From CBFGRU01 sp965651255 (GTDB taxonomy: Bacteria; Planctomycetota; Phycisphaerae; Phycisphaerales; SM1A02), in the NCBI GenBank assembly GCA_965651255.1, contig CBFGRU010000110.1:1-9996 (forward strand): 9,996 nucleotides of DNA, given 5' to 3'. A program made the translations under genes and the position numbers. The notes beneath the pieces were generated by a model. That model made no database searches. It had not been told where the DNA came from and saw only the letters and a list, made by a program, of their open reading frames with translations. Positions 6,844 to 9,996 of this stretch are shown here, piece by piece. The stretch's first letter is position 1. Every line of letters begins with the position of its first letter.

Positions 6844-7337
6844 CACCCGCCACCGAGCGTGACTATGACGCACTGGCGCAGCGCTTGCAGGAGTTGATTC
6901 CGCCCGATGCACCACGCCAGATACGGATGGAGGTGTTTGTCGATTGTCTCTGGGATGCGCTGGCGCCGACCGGAATGTCCTGGGGCGGATTCTATCTGGA
7001 ACAACCAGATGCGCCCGAGGAAGAACGCCTCATTCTTGGGCCGCGGCGTGACAAACCCGCCTGTTCACCGATCAGTCTGCACGGAGCGTGCGGCCAGTCG
7101 CTTGTGAACCGCCGCGTGATGATCGTGCCCGATGTACGCGAACTTGGTGAAGGGTACATCGCCTGCGATCCGCGTGACCTGAGTGAAATCGTCATTCCGC
7201 TGATTGATGCAACCGGCCGCTGCTGGGGCGTACTTGATCTTGATTCATACGATGTTGGATCATTCGATGAGAATGACCGTTACGGTCTTCAACGCGCCCT
7301 GCGCGCGGCGGGATTACTGCCAGAGGTTCCACATTGA
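6840..7337 (+). CDS. GAF-domain protein, probable free methionine-R-sulfoxide reductase (fRMsr-like)
   Basis: This 165-residue protein is essentially one GAF domain. Free methionine-R-sulfoxide reductases of this fold reduce free, not protein-bound, methionine sulfoxide using three cysteines. All three have counterparts: C75 in PACSPI, C84 in GACG and C109 in YIACD. Other family landmarks are LILGPR, PDVREL, SEIVIPL (115-121) and GVLDLDS (130-136) followed by FDENDRYGL. The C75-C84 and C84-C109 spacings each differ by one residue from the yeast enzyme as I recall it, and the loop GPRRDKPAC is short, so reductase activity is likely but unproven; a ligand-sensing role is the alternative. AAGGGAG at 6829-6835 is a good Shine-Dalgarno four bases before the ATG. 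The ATGA overlap with the aminotransferase implies translational coupling. Confidence 0.82.
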   Translation: MTPATERDYDALAQRLQELIPPDAPRQIRMEVFVDCLWDALAPTGMSWGGFYLEQPDAPEEERLILGPRRDKPACSPISLHGACGQSLVNRRVMIVPDVRELGEGYIACDPRDLSEIVIPLIDATGRCWGVLDLDSYDVGSFDENDRYGLQRALRAAGLLPEVPH

Positions 7338-7352
7338 ACACGGGGTTCAACG

Positions 7353-7901
7353 GTGTCACATAAGATTCACCAATCGCAGGCCGAATCCCATGCCCAGCAG
7401 AATCCTGTGCGTTGCGCGGTGCTGACCATTTCTGATACGCGGACGATGGAAACAGACTCGGGCGGGACGCTGGTGATTGAACATCTGCGCAGCGCCCAGG
7501 CCGAAATCGCCGTTCGCGCGATCCTGCCCGATGATCCAGCGCAGCTTCGTTTTCAACTTCAGGCATGGCTGGCCGACCCGACGATTCAGGCAATCCTCAC
7601 GACGGGCGGGACCGGAATTGCACAGAGAGATTCGACAATTGAAGTCGTGCGCGACTTGCTCACCCATGAACTCGAAGGATTCGGTGAACTCTTTCGAATG
7701 CTCAGTTGGGAGCAGGTGAAGGGTGCCGCCATGCTCAGCCGGGCAGTTGGAGGCCTGGTAGTGCAGGAACCGGATCGCGGCGGCGACACTTTTATCTTTG
7801 CGATGCCCGGATCAACCAATGCGGTTGAGACCGCAATGGTCAATCTCATCGCACCACAGCTCGCTCACCTGGTCTGGGAGCGGGCCCGCAGCGCACGTTG
7901 A
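7353..7901 (+). CDS. moaB: Molybdenum cofactor biosynthesis protein MoaB/Mog family
   Basis: This 182-residue protein belongs to the MoaB/Mog family, which binds molybdopterin and in Mog-type members adenylates it before molybdate insertion. VRCAVLTISDTRT opens the domain at about residue 19, followed by DSGG. AILTTGGTGIAQRDST (about 80-95) is the molybdopterin-binding signature, with the catalytic-type Asp in RDST. MPGSTNAVETAM near the C-terminus is the second family motif. Whether it is active (Mog-like) or the often dispensable MoaB cannot be settled by eye. The start is GTG 7353 with GGGG seven bases upstream; GTG 7407, just before the domain, is an alternative. It follows the GAF gene by 15 bases. 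Its TGA directly abuts the stop of the gene on the other strand, and moaE lies beyond that gene. Confidence 0.92.
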   Translation: MSHKIHQSQAESHAQQNPVRCAVLTISDTRTMETDSGGTLVIEHLRSAQAEIAVRAILPDDPAQLRFQLQAWLADPTIQAILTTGGTGIAQRDSTIEVVRDLLTHELEGFGELFRMLSWEQVKGAAMLSRAVGGLVVQEPDRGGDTFIFAMPGSTNAVETAMVNLIAPQLAHLVWERARSAR

Positions 7902-8654
7902 TCAGGGCAGGTTGAGCGTCCGTTCCCACATGGACTTCGTGCGCTCAACTCCCTCCCATGGGTTCAACCATTGGCGTGCATCAATCACGATTGGACGCTG
8001 GTATCCCGCGACGGACAGCGCAATCTTGTAGCGCAGCACATCCAACCGTCCCTCGGCGCGAAGGCCGATTGGTCCGCGCAGCCCTGTCGTCAGAAGGTCA
8101 TTCAGTCGACATGAAACGACCGAGTTGGCGTGTTTCATGATTGCTTCATCGGGTGCCTCGCCAACCGCGATGTAGGCAGCCGGGTCGATCCCGATGCCGA
8201 TTCCGTCACGAATCGAAACTGGAATCGTGTGATCTGCCACCTGGATGCCGCATCGATCGCCCGCGGCGGCGATCGCTTCGACCACGACATGCCCCGCAGC
8301 TCTTTTCAGATCTTCCTCTGTCGGGAGGTTCATGCACACCGGAATGCGGCCGAGATCTTCTGCCAACGCAATCGCGCTGACAACCGCATGAACAGCCCGA
8401 TCGACGGTCTCGCTGGCAAGAAAATGCTCGGTCGGAATGAAACAATCAAGCCCGCTGCACAGCAGCTCAGCTCGACGAAGCGCTGCGTTCAGGTCACGAC
8501 GCGCGGTCCGATCAAGATCCCCGGGTCGCAGGCCCCGTTGCGTTGCCGAGAGCTGAACGCAGCGGAAACCAGCTTTTGCAATTCGTTGCAATCCTTCCCG
8601 TGGGTCATTGCCCAGCGGTTGAAGGGTCGGAGCAAGGAAGAGTGCTTCATTCAT
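7902..8654 (-). CDS. TIM-barrel protein, sugar phosphate isomerase/epimerase-like, with atypical metal-site residues
   Basis: The 250-residue protein looks like the xylose isomerase-like TIM-barrel superfamily (AP endonuclease 2/sugar epimerase type), but I cannot name a substrate. It shows the strand-helix rhythm: GFRCVQLSA (29-37), LDCFIPTEHF (69-78), RIPVCMNLP (103-111), CGIQVADH (135-142), then SCRLNDL and GPIGLRAEGRLDVLRYKI. The end, GYQRPIVIDARQWL (218-231), is where the family usually has a metal-binding Glu; here it is Asp225. Other expected Glu/His ligands are also not obvious, so the metal site may be altered or lost. ATG 8654 lacks a Shine-Dalgarno; a -10-like box lies seven bases upstream. 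Its stop (complement of 7902-7904) abuts that of moaB, and it is divergent from moaE, splitting the two molybdopterin genes. Confidence 0.78.
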   Translation of the reverse strand: MNEALFLAPTLQPLGNDPREGLQRIAKAGFRCVQLSATQRGLRPGDLDRTARRDLNAALRRAELLCSGLDCFIPTEHFLASETVDRAVHAVVSAIALAEDLGRIPVCMNLPTEEDLKRAAGHVVVEAIAAAGDRCGIQVADHTIPVSIRDGIGIGIDPAAYIAVGEAPDEAIMKHANSVVSCRLNDLLTTGLRGPIGLRAEGRLDVLRYKIALSVAGYQRPIVIDARQWLNPWEGVERTKSMWERTLNLP

Positions 8655-8690
8655 CCGAAGAAAGGTAGGCAGTTATGCGGGCGATGTCCG
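8655..8690 (-). promoter_or_regulatory. Putative promoter of the TIM-barrel gene, possibly leaderless
   Basis: On the minus strand CGGACA (complement of 8685-8690; 4 of 6 to the -35 consensus) and TACCTT (complement of 8662-8667; 4 of 6 to the -10) are 17 bases apart. The -10 box ends seven bases before the ATG at 8654, and no Shine-Dalgarno is present. Confidence 0.35.
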
Positions 8691-8721
8691 CTCGGGGACG
8701 ACTCCCGACTCTTACCGACGT

Positions 8722-8733
8722 TACAATCCACTC
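8722..8733 (+). promoter_or_regulatory. Putative -10 box of moaE, possibly leaderless
   Basis: TACAAT at 8722-8727 matches the -10 consensus at 5 of 6 positions and ends six bases before the GTG start of moaE. No Shine-Dalgarno lies upstream. I see no convincing -35 box at 16-18 bases. Confidence 0.4.
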
Positions 8734-9195
8734 GTGCACCCGTTGATTGATATTCAACTCGTGAACGAACCGGTCTCCGCGGGCACGATTTCACCCTTTC
8801 CGAAGTCGTGCGGGGCCGAGTGCATCTTCCTCGGTCGAACCCGCGAAGATGCGCATCCAGAACACGGCGATCTGACCCTTCTGGCGTACGAAGCGTATGA
8901 GCCGCTCGCGCGGGCGGTACTTCGCCAACTGGCTGATGAAGTGATTCGCCGGTACGGCTGCCGTGCGGTGCGAGTTCATCACGCTCTGGGTGAAGTCCCC
9001 GTTGGTGCGGCCAGCGTGTTGGTTCAGATAGCGGCCGGTCATCGGGAGCAGGCGTTCGATGCGTGCCGTCTGGTGATCGATCGATTGAAAGAAGAGGCGC
9101 CGATCTGGAAACGTGAAGTCTGGGCAGATGGCACGACCTGGTCACAAGGCATCGAGGTCGAACAGAACACCACTTCGCCACAGGAGTCGGAATGA
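8734..9195 (+). CDS. moaE: Molybdopterin synthase catalytic subunit MoaE
   Basis: MoaE is the large subunit of molybdopterin synthase; with thiocarboxylated MoaD it turns cyclic pyranopterin monophosphate into molybdopterin. The 153-residue protein shows the full family pattern: GAECIFLGRTR (27-37), LAYEAYEPLA (50-59), HHALGEVPVGAASV (82-95), AGHREQAF (101-108), and LKEEAPIWKREVW (118-130). H103, R104, K119, K126 and E128 fall at the same residue numbers as the active-site residues of the E. coli enzyme. The GTG 8734 start lies close to the start of homology and has a -10-like box rather than a Shine-Dalgarno. No moaD is visible in the window, so the small subunit must be encoded elsewhere. 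The stop overlaps the next start by 4 bases (ATGA). moaB is close by, but separated by an opposite-strand gene. Confidence 0.95.
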   Translation: MHPLIDIQLVNEPVSAGTISPFPKSCGAECIFLGRTREDAHPEHGDLTLLAYEAYEPLARAVLRQLADEVIRRYGCRAVRVHHALGEVPVGAASVLVQIAAGHREQAFDACRLVIDRLKEEAPIWKREVWADGTTWSQGIEVEQNTTSPQESE

Positions 9196-9830
9196 AAGGC
9201 CTGGTGCTTCCCATCGTGAACGCGCTGTTCTGGCTGGGGCTGATCGTTTGGATCGGCGTCATCCTGTCCGCTGGCATTGCCGCGATGAACACATTTCCAA
9301 CACTGCAGTCGCTCGACATGACCCTGCATGAGTATGAGCAGTTTCGACCCGAACGTTCTGACGGAGTTTCCGTTCATGGACGTCTTGCGGCGGGCATGGT
9401 ACTCGAAGGGGTCTTCTTCCTGATCAACATGGTGCAGATGGCCGCGGTGCCGCTGGTCATCATCGCGTTGTTCATGCAGAACTGGCTGATGCCAGGCGCC
9501 TGGCGCGCCTGGTCGAACCGACTGCGGGCGGCTGCCATCCTGGTGGCCGCAATCCTGTTTGCCTGGCATGCCTTCATTCAGTTTCCACGCATGAATCGAG
9601 AGCTGCGTGCCTACTGGACGAACGCGGAAGCCGGATTCATCGAACGGGCGGAACAGCATCAACGTGCCTTCGAGGACGACCACCCGGTCGCGGAGAACAT
9701 CCTTCAGATCAACCTGTGGCTGCTGTTGTTTGCCGCTGGAGCAACCGCCTATGCGCTCACTCCCGGGATTCATGAGAAGAAAACAGCATCATCAGGACTT
9801 GAATCGCCAGCCCTGCTTTCCAGGCGTTGA
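9192..9830 (+). CDS. Four-helix integral membrane protein, DUF4149-like
   Basis: The 212-residue protein has four predicted membrane segments at about 5-31, 68-97, 111-131 and 169-189. A polar loop (about 40-66) lies between the first two, and a charged stretch rich in Glu, Arg and His (about 133-167) between the last two. The layout, with FWLGLIVWIGVILSAGIAA at the start, a NTFPTL segment just after helix 1 and HGRLAAGMVLEGVF opening helix 2, resembles the uncharacterised DUF4149/TMEM205-like family; I offer that as fold-level inference. No function can be assigned. AGGAG at 9182-9186, five bases before the ATG, is a strong Shine-Dalgarno. The ATGA overlap with moaE suggests coupled translation, although a direct molybdenum role is not shown. 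Long open frames on the opposite strand here lack such signals. Confidence 0.85.
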   Translation: MKGLVLPIVNALFWLGLIVWIGVILSAGIAAMNTFPTLQSLDMTLHEYEQFRPERSDGVSVHGRLAAGMVLEGVFFLINMVQMAAVPLVIIALFMQNWLMPGAWRAWSNRLRAAAILVAAILFAWHAFIQFPRMNRELRAYWTNAEAGFIERAEQHQRAFEDDHPVAENILQINLWLLLFAAGATAYALTPGIHEKKTASSGLESPALLSRR

Positions 9831-9848
9831 GCGTCCCGACCAGACGAC

Positions 9849-9996
9849 ATGCCCACCCACCGAAAGAAAAAGGCAACGAGCGCGAATCGCCGGTCACGGG
9901 CGTCACGCGCTTCTGACCTACCGAAGAAAACGGCCGCACAAAGAAAACGAGCAGCCGCTATCTATGACGACCTGATGAAGGAGTATCCGGATGCTC
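9849..9996 (+). CDS. nth: Probable endonuclease III (Nth), N-terminal 49 residues (3' end outside window)
   Basis: An ATG at 9849 opens a frame that is still open at the right edge. The first 33 or so residues are strongly basic (HRKKK, NRRSRASR, KKTAAQRKR). They lead into RAAAIYDDLMKEYPDA (34-49), which looks like the first helix of endonuclease III proteins, where a sequence of the RAxxIYxxLxxxYPDA kind precedes the helix-hairpin-helix core. Endonuclease III removes oxidised pyrimidines and nicks abasic sites in base-excision repair. The diagnostic parts (LLSAQ, GVGRKTA, the catalytic Lys and Asp, and the iron-sulfur cysteines) are outside the window, so the call rests on one short segment. 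A basic N-terminal extension is common in homologues. There is no clear Shine-Dalgarno, and the gene starts 18 bases after the membrane protein gene, perhaps in the same transcript. Confidence 0.55.
   Translation, partial: MPTHRKKKATSANRRSRASRASDLPKKTAAQRKRAAAIYDDLMKEYPDA

Noticed and set aside
8130..8750. A 206-codon plus-strand open frame antisense to the TIM-barrel gene
   Set aside because: No domain pattern, Cys/Arg/His-rich as antisense frames often are, and it runs through the promoter region into moaE.
8651..9319. A 222-codon open frame on the minus strand opposite moaE
   Set aside because: Arg/Pro/Ser-rich mirror of a clearly conserved gene; it is expected in GC-rich DNA and shows no recognisable domain.
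9039..9773. A 244-codon open frame on the minus strand opposite moaE and the membrane protein gene
   Set aside because: It is longer than the 212-residue membrane protein but has low-complexity, charge-rich composition and no family motif. It overlaps moaE, which is certain, and the plus-strand gene has a strong Shine-Dalgarno and clean membrane helices.
1..9996. Search by eye for tRNA, rRNA, CRISPR arrays, transposase genes, integrases and toxin-antitoxin pairs
   Set aside because: No regular spaced repeats, no transposase or integrase motifs and no cloverleaf I could support; nearly all sequence is accounted for by housekeeping-type genes.

Overview
The window is high-GC, densely coding bacterial chromosome with short intergenic gaps and no RNA gene, mobile element, prophage or CRISPR array that I can see. 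The best taxonomic clue is the small basic protein at 5312-5545. It matches the family restricted to Planctomycetes, Verrucomicrobia and Chlamydiae (the PVC group). With the GC-rich composition, the generally weak Shine-Dalgarno signals and several GTG starts, a planctomycete (perhaps Phycisphaerae-like) is my inference.

Layout. 1-683 (minus): N-terminal part of an exported helical-repeat protein, running off the left edge. 812-1402 (plus): cysteine dioxygenase, transcribed divergently from it. 1418-2044 (minus): adenylate kinase-family NMP kinase, convergent with the dioxygenase. 2177-5545 (plus): a run of recJ, acpS, a single-pass membrane protein with a possible SPOR-like C-terminal domain, and the PVC small basic protein, closed by a clear rho-independent terminator at 5595-5632. 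5665-7901 (plus): a class I aminotransferase, a GAF protein of the free methionine-R-sulfoxide reductase type (start/stop overlap), and moaB. 7902-8654 (minus): a TIM-barrel protein whose stop codon abuts that of moaB. 8734-9996 (plus): moaE, a four-helix membrane protein overlapping moaE by 4 bases, and the start of a probable nth (endonuclease III) cut by the right edge.

Most genes are housekeeping: DNA repair (recJ, nth), acyl-carrier-protein activation (acpS), nucleotide balance (Adk-like) and molybdenum cofactor synthesis (moaB, moaE). A looser sulfur theme can be drawn: cysteine dioxygenase, an aspartate-type aminotransferase, a methionine-sulfoxide reductase-like GAF protein and two molybdopterin genes would fit cysteine oxidation to sulfite and its disposal, but these genes do not form one operon.

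I see no obviously new multi-gene system. The points most worth a second look are a recurring -10-like hexamer placed 6-7 bases before four start codons that lack a Shine-Dalgarno (possible leaderless mRNAs), a eukaryote-like Cys/Tyr pair in the cysteine dioxygenase, and the PVC small basic protein with its Lys/Glu/Ala tail.
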